Positions 35,643 through 47,072 of a stretch of 64,000 bases of DNA are shown piece by piece. The translations under genes were made by a program, and so were the position numbers. Position 1 is the first letter of the stretch, and each line of letters begins with the position of its first letter. This DNA comes from an uncultured Halobacteriovorax sp. (GTDB lineage: Bacteria; Bdellovibrionota; Bacteriovoracia; Bacteriovoracales; Bacteriovoracaceae), in contig CAJXVS010000001.1 in the NCBI GenBank assembly GCA_913061265.1, forward strand, positions 248,001 to 312,000, written 5' to 3'. A model generated the notes under the pieces. That model searched no databases. It saw only the letters and a list, made by a program, of their open reading frames with translations, and had not been told where the DNA came from.

Positions 35643-36123
35643 GACGTTTACCTTTGAATTTGTAGTCTAAGTCACATTTGAGAAACTCAAGGTCTACTTG
35701 GTATTCCCCGCAATTGCTTCCAGCGTAACATTTGTATTCATAAGAGATCTTTCCAGACTTTCTAATCTTAGAGATCTTTATCTCTGCCGCAACACCACCA
35801 AAGAGGTTTCCACTTTTTTCGACTTGGAACTTGTAACCGCTATTCTTAACTTTTACGTCCTTTTCAAACCCTGTTAGATCAAGGATCTTAATCTCTTTAG
35901 TTAGGCGGGTTAAATAACCTTCATTATCAGCGAACTGAATACGAAGACCCTTATTTGAATAGCCGTCTTTATAACCAGTTTCAGAAATATAAGAAAAGTG
36001 AGCCTTAAGCTTTGAGTCTTTAATCTCGCAAGAGCCCATATATTTATCAACCTTAACAATATCTTCACCAGATACGTTGAAGCTTAGGAGCAGCATAGCG
36101 CTTAGAATTAAATGTCCTTTCAT
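35635..36123 (-). CDS. Secreted hypothetical protein, 162 aa
   Basis: A signal peptide (1-19) precedes a beta-rich, Lys-rich mature part with Cys residues that could pair (GSCEIKD, YKCYAGSNCGE, LKCDLDY). I recognise no family. GAGG before the ATG supports the start. It is convergent with the esterase. A small periplasmic or surface protein is the most that can be said. Confidence 0.65.
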   Translation of the reverse strand: MKGHLILSAMLLLSFNVSGEDIVKVDKYMGSCEIKDSKLKAHFSYISETGYKDGYSNKGLRIQFADNEGYLTRLTKEIKILDLTGFEKDVKVKNSGYKFQVEKSGNLFGGVAAEIKISKIRKSGKISYEYKCYAGSNCGEYQVDLEFLKCDLDYKFKGKRLK

Positions 36124-36310
36124 AAAGACCTCGTTATTTTGTTTGCCTCTTTATACCACGACGCGCAATTCCAAACAGACTGTATGAAGCCTTTACAGGG
36201 GGGTGTTAACTATCTGATTTATTAGCTTATTCAGGTACTTATGAACCCTTTATCTAAGAATAGGGCCTAGTTAAAGCCCGGCTTTTTCTAAATAAATTTT
36301 AAAATTAAGC

Positions 36311-36316
36311 TATAAT
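36311..36316 (+). promoter_or_regulatory. -10 box upstream of an FHA gene
   Basis: A perfect TATAAT lies 33 bp before the ATG at 36350. The -35 region is A/T-rich without a clear hexamer. Unlike several other first genes here, this one has a normal leader with an AGGA ribosome-binding site. Confidence 0.5.
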
Positions 36317-36349
36317 AAACAGGCTTCTCTTAACTCTTAGGAATAGAAA

Positions 36350-36889
36350 ATGGCCGTAGTTCTCAGGATTACCCACGACGGGACTCATAAGTTTCTCGAT
36401 ATAACCAAAGCTGTTCATCCCCTAACTTTTGGGAGAAGCGATGAGTGTGATTATACGATTAAGAATGATGGTTGTAGTGGAACTCATTTAAAGATCACCA
36501 ATAAAGGCTCTCATATAGCAGTTCAAGATCTAAAGAGTAAAAATGGAAGCTTTATCAATAGTTCTAAGTTCAATAAAGATAAACTCTATGTCGATGACAT
36601 CCTTCAAATTGGAGAAGCCTTTATAGAGGTCCATACTGATTCATTGACGACAATAGAGAGAAGTACTCTTAAGAGTCAAAGAAAAGAAGCTGACCGCCCT
36701 CAAGGCAATTTAACTATTCCGGATCTCTCTCGATCGCAAAGGTCCAAAGAAAAGCTGGTAGATGATAAGAAGTCCCGTCACGGATTTAATGAGTTAACCA
36801 ATATAACTGGCATTGCCGTTGAAAAGATTTCTTCTCTTCTTAAAAAATCGAGAAAAGAAAAACAAAGAAAGGATGAAGAGGACTCTTAG
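36350..36889 (+). CDS. FHA-domain protein, 179 aa
   Basis: An FHA domain (about 15-98) with the phosphothreonine-binding pattern: FGRSDECDYTI (the conserved Arg), SGTHLKI and DLKSKNGSFIN. The C-terminal 75 residues are basic and probably unstructured, ending in a Lys/Arg-rich tail. It should bind Thr-phosphorylated partners in the cytoplasm. No kinase gene is in the window. Its stop overlaps the convergent AstE-like gene by 4 bp. Confidence 0.85.
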   Translation: MAVVLRITHDGTHKFLDITKAVHPLTFGRSDECDYTIKNDGCSGTHLKITNKGSHIAVQDLKSKNGSFINSSKFNKDKLYVDDILQIGEAFIEVHTDSLTTIERSTLKSQRKEADRPQGNLTIPDLSRSQRSKEKLVDDKKSRHGFNELTNITGIAVEKISSLLKKSRKEKQRKDEEDS

Positions 36890-37878
36890 AGTTCTATCTT
36901 TTCCATGAGGTAGCCTAAGCAATCTTGCTTTATGACTTTTAGATCTTTAGTAAACATTGAAGGAATTAGAGGCTGCATAGATACAATTTTATCACCTTCA
37001 TAACTTATTAAATGATCACTAATATCAACACCCGTTTCATCGAGAATAATAATTTCATACTTCTTAGAGTTTCTTTTCCCAAGAAGAGTTCCGATAGAGA
37101 GCTCTTCGAAGTTTAACTCTTCAAAGTCTTTAATAAAGCAAAAGTCACAATCCTTATCATCTTGATCAAAACTAACCGTTGCCTCTACAGGAATCATAAC
37201 CCTAGCTAAGGTATGATAGATCTTCATATCAAGTTCGCTCGCCTTCTTGCGCGGTATTTCTGTTGAGAGATAGACCTTCTCTATAAAGTCGAAGACCTCT
37301 TCAATCCCCTCTCCAGGCTTTCCACACTCAACTGTAGTTGAGGGGCAGAACTTAGAGAACGCCATACTTAAGGCCTCATGAGGTTCTATAAAGTAAACTA
37401 AGGTTTTAGAGAAGTAAGAGCCAAGTGTGACAAACTCTGGAAGCAACCTATTCACGCATGCATAAAAAGGATTCTTCCCTGTATTGTTATGAATATCAAT
37501 GGAGGCGTAGGTCTTCTTTGCTTTCATTTGATCAACCACAGAAGTGGCCATCTTTTCAGCCTTAGAATCTCCACCGGCCCAAATTCGATTATAATCTTCT
37601 TGATCCTCTAACTTTCTAAGGCCTTCGCTTGCAGCGGGTATATTTCCTAAGAATAGTGAAATACTTCTTGGTAAATTATTGGGATCATATTTTTTGAAGA
37701 GTTTCTTTAAAGCATAGAAGCCTGAAGTTTCATTTCCATGAAGAAGAGTTGATAAGAAAAGGGGTTCATCAATCTTCCCTTTCAAATGAATAAGAGTCGG
37801 TCCTTTTAAAACTTTTGAAAGTTCATTAGGTTCTAAATCAAGGAGACCTTTAGGAAGGTCAGTTCTAACTTCAAGCAT
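36886..37878 (-). CDS. AstE/AspA-like zinc deacylase or peptidase
   Basis: A 330-aa M14-related protein of the succinylglutamate desuccinylase/aspartoacylase family. The zinc-site motif HGNETSG is at about residue 47, a second ligand is in SIDIHNNTG (about 125), and the catalytic Glu region is near VECGKPGEG. These enzymes hydrolyse N-acyl amino acids or small amides. It follows the GCS2-like ligase by 12 bp, an arrangement expected when a ligase and hydrolase act on the same small peptide-like metabolite. Confidence 0.82.
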   Translation of the reverse strand: MLEVRTDLPKGLLDLEPNELSKVLKGPTLIHLKGKIDEPLFLSTLLHGNETSGFYALKKLFKKYDPNNLPRSISLFLGNIPAASEGLRKLEDQEDYNRIWAGGDSKAEKMATSVVDQMKAKKTYASIDIHNNTGKNPFYACVNRLLPEFVTLGSYFSKTLVYFIEPHEALSMAFSKFCPSTTVECGKPGEGIEEVFDFIEKVYLSTEIPRKKASELDMKIYHTLARVMIPVEATVSFDQDDKDCDFCFIKDFEELNFEELSIGTLLGKRNSKKYEIIILDETGVDISDHLISYEGDKIVSMQPLIPSMFTKDLKVIKQDCLGYLMEKIEL

Positions 37879-37890
37879 GGTCCAATCATT

Positions 37891-39312
37891 CTACCAGAGA
37901 TGCACTGGTTTATGGGACTTTTGCTTTTCTAAATAGGCCTTAACCAACTTTTTAGTATCAAAATTATTGGCCTTGAGAAAATCTAGCTGCCAGCTTGTCC
38001 CATTTTTCCCGGTCTCGGCTCGAGGCGTAAGAATCTCATCAAAGTAGGTCACTAATGTTGACTCATCTACTCCTAACTCAGCTAACCCTGCTCTTCCTGC
38101 TGGAATCAACTCGTTAACTAAAAGTTCTTTAACGCTAATTTCAGATCCATTCCATTTAATCAAAGCATCAAGGCCATCTTTAGCTGCGCTATAAAAGTTC
38201 TCTTTAGATTGATCAAAGCTTATCTTTTTACTAAGGCTCGATGCCATCGGAAGAAGCGCTTTACTCATCCCAATATAAAGCGCTACGTTAGCCACTACAT
38301 CTTGGATGCTTGGCCCTGCGGAGTTCACGCGATGTTCAATTCTTAAGTGAGGCGCCCCTTCTCCATCAAGACCGATGATAGGTCTATTCCATCTCCAGAT
38401 ATTTCCGTTGTGAAGCCTAAGATGGCTTAGCCAACTTGGGTCTTTATCAATGACATAAGGAAGAAGCACAGGAAACTTTAAGTTCTCATCAAAGAGGTCC
38501 ATAAGATCATTAATATAGCCATCTCCAAAGGTGACTCTTTCAACCATTGAGCCGTCTTTTGCTTTAAAAGCTTCAAGCTGCACACTTTGTTCAAAGACCG
38601 GAATCCTCGTTTCTGCCCAAAGATCTTTTCCATAAAGAGTTGGAGCATTAGCAGTTAAGGCAACCATAGGCGCGCTTAGAATTAAGCTTAAGTTATAAAG
38701 ATCGGCAGCATCCTCTTGAGCCGTTTGCAGATGAATCTGTAAACTAGTGGCCGCGGCCTCCATCATGACATCATTTTTTTTAATATCGAGTTTGTCTTTG
38801 CCCTCTACTTTAATTTCAAAAGGTTTATTACCACGAATCTTTAGGCACTCGGCATTTAGCGCCTGATACCTAGTTAAGGCTGACATATTAGTCATGACTA
38901 AGTCTTCATCTCTTACGGTAGGAAGAATACCAATGGCGGCAACGTCAGCGCCAAATTCCTTGGCCTTCTCATCGCATTTATTCCAAAGACCCCTAAGGTC
39001 TTCTTCAAGGGCCAAGAGAAATTTTCCCTCGATAACCTGAGGCTTAGAGTTAATTTCAAAGTTAAATTTAGAGATCTCTGGAACCACTTGCGGGTCGTTA
39101 ACTAAGGGAAGCAGTTTCTGATTTTCTGCAGTTGGCAGTCCATCCTTATCAAGAATCCAACCTTCAAGTTCAAGGCCACACATATTATCTTGAGGGAGAA
39201 AAGCTTTACGCTTAAACCAACCTCTTAGGATTTCTGTTTCTTCTTTGAGTTTTTTAGAGAATTCTTCTTTATCTAGTTCTGTAAACGTAGATTGCTGGAT
39301 TTCCTGTCCCAT
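37891..39312 (-). CDS. Glutamate-cysteine ligase-like (GCS2-type) carboxylate-amine ligase
   Basis: A 473-aa glutamine-synthetase-fold amidoligase. Visible features include the N-terminal CGLELEGWILD acidic metal-binding segment, NFEINSKPQ, the central SLQIHLQT region and HLRIEHRVNSAGPS near residues 320-335. The family ligates an amino acid gamma- or alpha-carboxylate to an amine; true glutathione synthesis is possible, but no glutathione synthetase is nearby. The adjacent AstE-like hydrolase and 121-aa acidic protein appear co-transcribed. Confidence 0.8.
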   Translation of the reverse strand: MGQEIQQSTFTELDKEEFSKKLKEETEILRGWFKRKAFLPQDNMCGLELEGWILDKDGLPTAENQKLLPLVNDPQVVPEISKFNFEINSKPQVIEGKFLLALEEDLRGLWNKCDEKAKEFGADVAAIGILPTVRDEDLVMTNMSALTRYQALNAECLKIRGNKPFEIKVEGKDKLDIKKNDVMMEAAATSLQIHLQTAQEDAADLYNLSLILSAPMVALTANAPTLYGKDLWAETRIPVFEQSVQLEAFKAKDGSMVERVTFGDGYINDLMDLFDENLKFPVLLPYVIDKDPSWLSHLRLHNGNIWRWNRPIIGLDGEGAPHLRIEHRVNSAGPSIQDVVANVALYIGMSKALLPMASSLSKKISFDQSKENFYSAAKDGLDALIKWNGSEISVKELLVNELIPAGRAGLAELGVDESTLVTYFDEILTPRAETGKNGTSWQLDFLKANNFDTKKLVKAYLEKQKSHKPVHLW

Positions 39313-39357
39313 AATTCTATCTTCCTGATAGCAGCATTAATGTTTATAAAGAAAATT

Positions 39358-39723
39358 CTATTTTTGAATTTTCTTTTTATTGGCTTGGAGGGCGGCTAAA
39401 TCCTCTTTGCTTAATTTAAGAAGCTGAGTCACCCTCACTTCTTCGTCTTCACCTTCTGATTTAATATCTTGCTTTGAAGCAAGATCATCCATAGCGTTGA
39501 TCTCTTCGTCATCAAAACTTAGGAGGTTATCTTCTTCAGCAGCGGGAGCTGTAGCTGCTCTGGCTTTAATTCTTTGTTCAACTTCACTCTTCGTATAGAG
39601 ATCATCAGTGTCATTAACTTGAGTTCGCTTATCGCGCTCCCCTGTTAATTGAGCCAAGATCTTCGCATATTTAGAAATCTGCGAAACCAATTGCTTATTT
39701 GTTAGGTCTGGTATCTTGACCAT
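39358..39723 (-). CDS. Acidic hypothetical protein, 121 aa
   Basis: A small cytoplasmic protein with an N-terminal helix (about 5-30), an acidic, probably disordered middle (EEDNLLSFDDEEINAMDD) and a Lys-rich helical end. I recognise no family. GGAG precedes the ATG. It is the first gene of the minus-strand set leading into the GCS2-like and AstE-like genes, 45 bp upstream of the ligase. Confidence 0.65.
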   Translation of the reverse strand: MVKIPDLTNKQLVSQISKYAKILAQLTGERDKRTQVNDTDDLYTKSEVEQRIKARAATAPAAEEDNLLSFDDEEINAMDDLASKQDIKSEGEDEEVRVTQLLKLSKEDLAALQANKKKIQK

Positions 39724-39856
39724 TAATTCTCCACTAAGATGCTACGCCCTTGTAGGCCATGAAATTATAGCAAAGCCTCTCCTAAAGCGAAAATTTTATT
39801 TAGATGAACATAAAAAACGAAACCATCAAGTACTCAAGAGATAAAAAATGGGCTAA

Positions 39857-39862
39857 GATAAT
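39857..39862 (+). promoter_or_regulatory. -10 box six bases before a start codon
   Basis: GATAAT (one mismatch to consensus) is followed by exactly six bases and then the ATG at 39869, with no Shine-Dalgarno sequence. The geometry predicts a leaderless mRNA. Confidence 0.45.
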
Positions 39863-39868
39863 AGAATT

Positions 39869-40408
39869 ATGAATGTAGAGAACCTCTATAACGATATTAT
39901 CATTGAGCTAAAGCAAGGCAAACGAGGCTTGCGTAAGCTTTCCCCTTCTGAAGTTGAAGGTCTCATCAATAATTGGAACCGAGATCAGTTAAAATTGATC
40001 CTCTGTATCCTCGATCACTCTATTGAAGACCTAGTATGTTTTGATGAGCCTATCATCAAATCAATCCATGAAGAGACTGACCCTGAGCTTCTTATCTTTC
40101 TCCTAGGTGCAGCACAAAAACATTCTATTGCAGCTAGGGCCAAAGACGGTTTTCCACCAAGTTCAGATTTCTTAAATGCCTTGAAGTTCATCTTAGCCTC
40201 CCCTCATATAAAAAACCCTGAAGTTCTTGAGTGGACCCTTAGGACTATTGAGCAATTAGGCATGAAGAGCATCTTATTTAAGAAACAAATCTTAAGTTTA
40301 AGACCAGGTCTTGGATCATTGTTTAACCAACATAAGAAATCAAGCCGCCAGTTAATAGAGCATCTAGAAAAAAGGTGGGCCCCGCTTAAGGGAGGTCCTC
40401 TTGGCTGA
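39869..40408 (+). CDS. Hypothetical helical protein, 179 aa
   Basis: An all-helical protein reminiscent of HEAT/ARM-type repeats (ETDPELLIFLLGAAQKH, NPEVLEWTLRTIEQLG), with no enzymatic motif. I do not recognise the family. Its ATG follows a -10-like GATAAT by six bases. The next gene starts inside its last codons (8-bp overlap), so the two are translationally coupled and probably act together. Confidence 0.7.
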   Translation: MNVENLYNDIIIELKQGKRGLRKLSPSEVEGLINNWNRDQLKLILCILDHSIEDLVCFDEPIIKSIHEETDPELLIFLLGAAQKHSIAARAKDGFPPSSDFLNALKFILASPHIKNPEVLEWTLRTIEQLGMKSILFKKQILSLRPGLGSLFNQHKKSSRQLIEHLEKRWAPLKGGPLG

Positions 40409-40745
40409 TAAGAAGTTTACTCCTGAAGAGATGGCCCGGACTTTATCAAAAGTTCTCGATGCAACTAACCGGCCTTTGTTTGGAAGAGAACCTGAAAGAA
40501 AAGAAAATGTTGAGATTCTTCCAGACAAAACAGTCAGTCCGGGGAAGTTTCTCCCTCATCATCTCCTCCCCGGAGCCTACAAGGCCCATCCCCAGACCAT
40601 CGCAGCTGTCAGAAAAGACATTTTTTTAGGTGGTGAGGGCTTCGAGGATCTCGAAGAAATCATCGAATGTTCTGGATGCAAAGAGTCACTAGACAAGCAA
40701 TTTTGGGTATTTTGCCCCATGTGCGGCGCTGCATTCAGTGAATAA
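40401..40745 (+). CDS. Small protein with C-terminal zinc ribbon
   Basis: A 114-aa protein starting with TTG inside the previous gene, with GGAGG just upstream. The last 30 residues form a four-Cys zinc ribbon: CSGC, then CPMC after 12 residues (ECSGCKESLDKQFWVFCPMC). The N-terminal part is polar with a Pro-rich stretch. I recognise no family. Coupling with the helical-repeat gene suggests a two-protein unit. Confidence 0.72.
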   Translation: MADKKFTPEEMARTLSKVLDATNRPLFGREPERKENVEILPDKTVSPGKFLPHHLLPGAYKAHPQTIAAVRKDIFLGGEGFEDLEEIIECSGCKESLDKQFWVFCPMCGAAFSE

Positions 40746-40757
40746 CTGACTAAAATC

Positions 40758-40928
40758 GGGGGATGTAAATCTTTGTAAGAAGTTGATGATTTACGTCCAG
40801 TCGTCCCCCCTATAAATTCAAGAAATCTTTTCGAGGACATTTAGACCGAAAGGCTATTCAAATGCAAAGACTGGAAGTCAAAGTATGAGTAGTGAGTAGG
40901 TGGGACAGGGACTATCGGGTGACCGATA
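40758..40928 (+). ncRNA. Multi-hairpin region before the DksA-like gene: candidate structured leader or small RNA
   Basis: Four hairpins occur in 170 nt: an 11-bp stem with one G-U pair (40761-40771 with 40788-40798); a CC-GAAA-GG tetraloop stem near 40845-40857; GACT-GGA-AGTC near 40870-40880; and TATCGG-GTGA-CCGATA at 40913-40928, a perfect stem closed by a GNRA-type tetraloop just before the ribosome-binding site. Outer GGGGGA and TCCCCC blocks (40758, 40804) could also pair. None is followed by a T-run, so these are not simple terminators. I could not match a known riboswitch. Folding was judged by eye. Confidence 0.4.
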
Positions 40929-40947
40929 AAAACAGGAGCAGGATTCT

Positions 40948-41364
40948 ATGGCAAAACGCAAACCATTGAATAAGAAAGAATTGAAAGAAATCAAATCAAT
41001 CCTTTTAAAAGCTAAAGAAGAAATTTTAAACAATGCTAAGGGGCAAGAAAGCTTTTGCCTCGACAAGGAGGAGCTTATGGATCCTCTAGACGAAGCCTCC
41101 GCAAATATTGAGGCACAACGAGAACTTCGTATGAGAAATCGTGAAGTTTTCTACCTAAAGAAACTAAACAAGACATTAGAGCGAATTGAAAAAGATGGTT
41201 ATGGCGAGTGCGATGAGTGCGGCCTCCATATCGGTTTTGTTCGTTTAAAAGCCAGGCCAACCGCTGAGATGTGTATTGCCTGTAAAGAAGAAAATGAAAT
41301 GGTTGAGAACTCATCATGGAAACGATCAAAGTCGTTAGGATTAGCTCTCAACGAGGTTAGATAA
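40948..41364 (+). CDS. DksA/TraR-family zinc-finger regulator
   Basis: A 138-aa protein. A coiled-coil hairpin (about 8-85) carries the DxxDxA tip motif (DPLDEA) typical of functional DksA. A four-Cys zinc finger (CDEC and CIAC, about 92-116) follows. DksA proteins bind the RNA polymerase secondary channel and tune transcription with ppGpp. AGGAG precedes the ATG. The gene follows an unusually structured 200-nt intergenic region, which may regulate it. Confidence 0.9.
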   Translation: MAKRKPLNKKELKEIKSILLKAKEEILNNAKGQESFCLDKEELMDPLDEASANIEAQRELRMRNREVFYLKKLNKTLERIEKDGYGECDECGLHIGFVRLKARPTAEMCIACKEENEMVENSSWKRSKSLGLALNEVR

Positions 41365-41412
41365 GCATTTTTTGATGGCCTCATCACGGATGAAGGGGCC
41401 AACAAAATACCT

Positions 41413-41793
41413 ATGAGTAATTCCAATCAAATCCATTCAGTCGTCACCAGCTTTTATACCAAAGCTATTACAGACCCCATTATCGGTTTCCATTTTAGAA
41501 AGATTCAGGCCTTCCAAGGAAGTGATCCCTTAAAGCCGCCAATAGAAGCTTTCGCCCATCATATCCCTAGGATTGTTAATTTTTGGCGGATGCAACTTTT
41601 AGAAGAAAAGAACTTAGAAGAAGTCCCCTTTAATTTGCTTAAGACTCATGAGTACTTAGGTTTAAGACGAGGACAGATTGATAGGTGGCTCTTGCTTTTT
41701 ATTGAGACTATTAATGAGTCTGACTGCACTGAAGAATTTAAAGAAACTTGGCAGTTAAAGGCCCGTCACTTTCGTTCTAAATTCTCTTCCTGA
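41413..41793 (+). CDS. Group III truncated haemoglobin-like protein
   Basis: A 126-aa globin-like protein of typical group III length. The early FYTKAITDPIIGFHF and central HHIPRIVNFWRMQLL segments and the proximal-His region LLKTHEYLGL followed by RWLLLFIETI fit the family. Group III globins bind heme and oxygen or NO and are implicated in microaerobic redox chemistry. It lies 48 bp after the DksA-like gene and overlaps the convergent lipoprotein gene by 28 bp. Confidence 0.75.
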   Translation: MSNSNQIHSVVTSFYTKAITDPIIGFHFRKIQAFQGSDPLKPPIEAFAHHIPRIVNFWRMQLLEEKNLEEVPFNLLKTHEYLGLRRGQIDRWLLLFIETINESDCTEEFKETWQLKARHFRSKFSS

Positions 41794-42203
41794 TTTCCTT
41801 CTTCACTAGGCTTTACCGCTTTAAAGACTTTTTTAATAAAGTGTTTAAGAACAGGTTCTTCTTCGACTTCATCAAAGAGCCAATTGGCAAAGTGATACTG
41901 ATCTAGTCTGATAGCTTCTTGTCTTGCCTGCTCTACTGTTTCAAATTGGATTGTGATCAGTTCAACCTTTCGTACTTTAATTCTTTTACCTGATCCTACT
42001 ACGCAGCCAGGTCCATAGTTCTTACACAGAACTCTTTTATGGGGCTCACTAGCTCCAATTGAAACTAACTCAATATTAGGGTCACTCTTTTGAGCAAGCC
42101 TCCACATCTGAGAAGGGGAAAAGGTCTCTTCTTCTTTAGAGCAAGAACAAGAAGTGATAAAAAAAACAAGAATAAGACTAAGGAATAATTTCATAAGTTT
42201 CAT
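41766..42203 (-). CDS. Small hypothetical lipoprotein, 145 aa
   Basis: A lipoprotein signal ends in FFITSC-SC. The body has two further Cys (RVLCKNYGPGCVVG), a predicted beta segment (KVELITIQFE) and a charged helical tail. I recognise no family. Two in-frame ATGs (42203 and 42194) are possible and neither has a clear ribosome-binding site. The start lies just past a strong terminator of the preceding minus-strand gene. Confidence 0.65.
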   Translation of the reverse strand: MKLMKLFLSLILVFFITSCSCSKEEETFSPSQMWRLAQKSDPNIELVSIGASEPHKRVLCKNYGPGCVVGSGKRIKVRKVELITIQFETVEQARQEAIRLDQYHFANWLFDEVEEEPVLKHFIKKVFKAVKPSEEGNQEENLERK

Positions 42204-42217
42204 TATAACATATAAAA

Positions 42218-42239
42218 AAACCCCGGCGAACCGGGGTTT
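42218..42239 (-). terminator. Strong rho-independent terminator
   Basis: On the minus strand AAACCCCGG-TTCG-CCGGGGTTT forms a perfect 9-bp stem with a four-base loop, followed by a run of T. It terminates the 421-aa gene that ends at 42273. Confidence 0.92.
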
Positions 42240-42272
42240 GATTTAGGCTGGTTTAATATCTCTTCCTGAGAA

Positions 42273-43538
42273 TTAGAAAAATAATCTAAAATCGAGTGAG
42301 TGAAGTGATGAAGGTTTAACTCCGTCAATTTCACCCTTTACTGGGACTTTTAGACTGTACTCCAGCTGAGCAAACCACAGTTTTGCTCTTGGAGTAAAAG
42401 TAATATGTTCAGTATCAAGCATTCCTCTGAACATAAGCCCTAATCGGTCTCCCCATACAAAGGCTCCTACTTCAGCACCTACGTAAAGGCCATCAGTGAA
42501 GTCGTAGGCTTTTCTTTTATGAAGACCAGCAAAAGGCTTGAAGTCAAGAAAGGCCAGTTCCATTTCGTACTCTCCGTGGAGTCTAAAGAGAGGATCAAAT
42601 CCATAATTAGTTTCTCCACCCTTAGCAATATTATCCGAAACTGTGGCGATCTTAATTTCATTGATCGAAGCATAGGCCGTCATCTTGTTATGAGTGTATC
42701 CAAGTTGGATATCTGTTGCGGCGTTGATAGTAGTGTTATCTTCTTCCGGAAGATCTACTGTGTCAGCATTTCTCGCTAGAGTGTCTGCTGTTACTCGAAG
42801 AGCCACATCAGAGCGGCCAAGTGCATAAAGATTCACATGCCCAAACCAGTTCTCCCCTTTTATCCAATTAACCAAGAAGCCTGCATGAGCCTCTCCTTTA
42901 ATATAAGGAAAGAGAGAAGGTGTAGCAGCGTTACTTGGCCAAAAGTATTTATTTAAGTATGGGGTTGCTGCGGCTTCTTCAGAAGCGTCAGAACAAGCGG
43001 CAGCAATATAAAGAGCTACAATATCTTCACCAGCTGCAGGATTAAGACCACAACTTGCGATTTCAGCGAATTCCGCTGGAACTAAGGAAGCTATATCAGC
43101 AGCTGTTAGTGGACGTGATTCAATCCCAAGATGAAAACCTAGGTTAAAACCAAACCTAAAGTCAGGGATAAACTTGATTCCACCAATAGTAAAACTAAAG
43201 ATAGGAATCCCAAAGTCTACGTTCACTCTTAGAGTCTGCTCTGTTTTATCGTACTTATTTAGGAAGGCCGTTGCAGCAGCGATTTTAGCGGCTGTATCAC
43301 CTGGAGTCTTAGACAGACCCTCAGCTTCGTCAATAACCTCTTGAACGTCAGCATTAAGCCAGGCGCTTACATCAAAAAGAAAGTCATGACCTGGGGCCCT
43401 TAGCATTTCTATAGTCCGGAACTTATCTTCGAGTAAAGTATATCTTTTTACTGGATCAGCAGCTTGCGCTTCGGCTAAAAAGATAATTCCTAAAACGAGA
43501 CAGAGGAGACGCAGATAAGTCTGTATTGATGGCTTCAT
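42273..43538 (-). CDS. Secreted, probably outer-membrane protein, 421 aa
   Basis: The open frame starts at 43643, but ATG 43538 has AAGGAAG at good spacing and begins a clear signal peptide (ending AEAQA-AD), so I choose it. The mature protein has an Ala-rich helical part (about 75-200) and alternating beta strands with aromatic residues, ending in a phenylalanine pair (LFF), which favours an outer-membrane barrel. I recognise no family. It is monocistronic and closed by a strong terminator. Confidence 0.7.
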   Translation of the reverse strand: MKPSIQTYLRLLCLVLGIIFLAEAQAADPVKRYTLLEDKFRTIEMLRAPGHDFLFDVSAWLNADVQEVIDEAEGLSKTPGDTAAKIAAATAFLNKYDKTEQTLRVNVDFGIPIFSFTIGGIKFIPDFRFGFNLGFHLGIESRPLTAADIASLVPAEFAEIASCGLNPAAGEDIVALYIAAACSDASEEAAATPYLNKYFWPSNAATPSLFPYIKGEAHAGFLVNWIKGENWFGHVNLYALGRSDVALRVTADTLARNADTVDLPEEDNTTINAATDIQLGYTHNKMTAYASINEIKIATVSDNIAKGGETNYGFDPLFRLHGEYEMELAFLDFKPFAGLHKRKAYDFTDGLYVGAEVGAFVWGDRLGLMFRGMLDTEHITFTPRAKLWFAQLEYSLKVPVKGEIDGVKPSSLHSLDFRLFF

Positions 43539-43761
43539 AAGTTCTTCCTTAAACTTAGAGGTTGAAAAATAAATTTTGTAAGTCCTCCTAGGATAGTTAA
43601 TTTTGAGAATTTGTAAATACTGGAAATTTTTATAATTACCCATGCATTTTCATCAGGCTTAAAAGTCAAAAAAGCTGTGCTGCGAAGTTGCAAAAGAAAG
43701 ACCGAGCACGCAAAATAGGTATAGAATTTATTTGTAAATTTGGGCACTTAAAGAGGAAGCC

Positions 43762-47072
<3,311 letters not shown>

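Noticed and set aside
36265-36290. AAAGC-CCG-GCTTT followed by TTC as a terminator
   Set aside because: The stem is only five base pairs and no gene ends just upstream on the plus strand.
40840-40930. Possible c-di-GMP-I (GEMM) riboswitch, because of a GCAAAG segment, a GAAA tetraloop and CGGGTGACCGAT
   Set aside because: The conserved 5' part (CGCA-GGGCAAACC) and the characteristic 3' segment are absent. The CGGGTGACCGAT piece is better explained as a simple tetraloop hairpin. It is kept only as an unassigned structured region.
42273-43643. Start of the outer-membrane gene at 43643
   Set aside because: The extra 35 residues precede a clear signal peptide, and ATG 43538 has a good ribosome-binding site.
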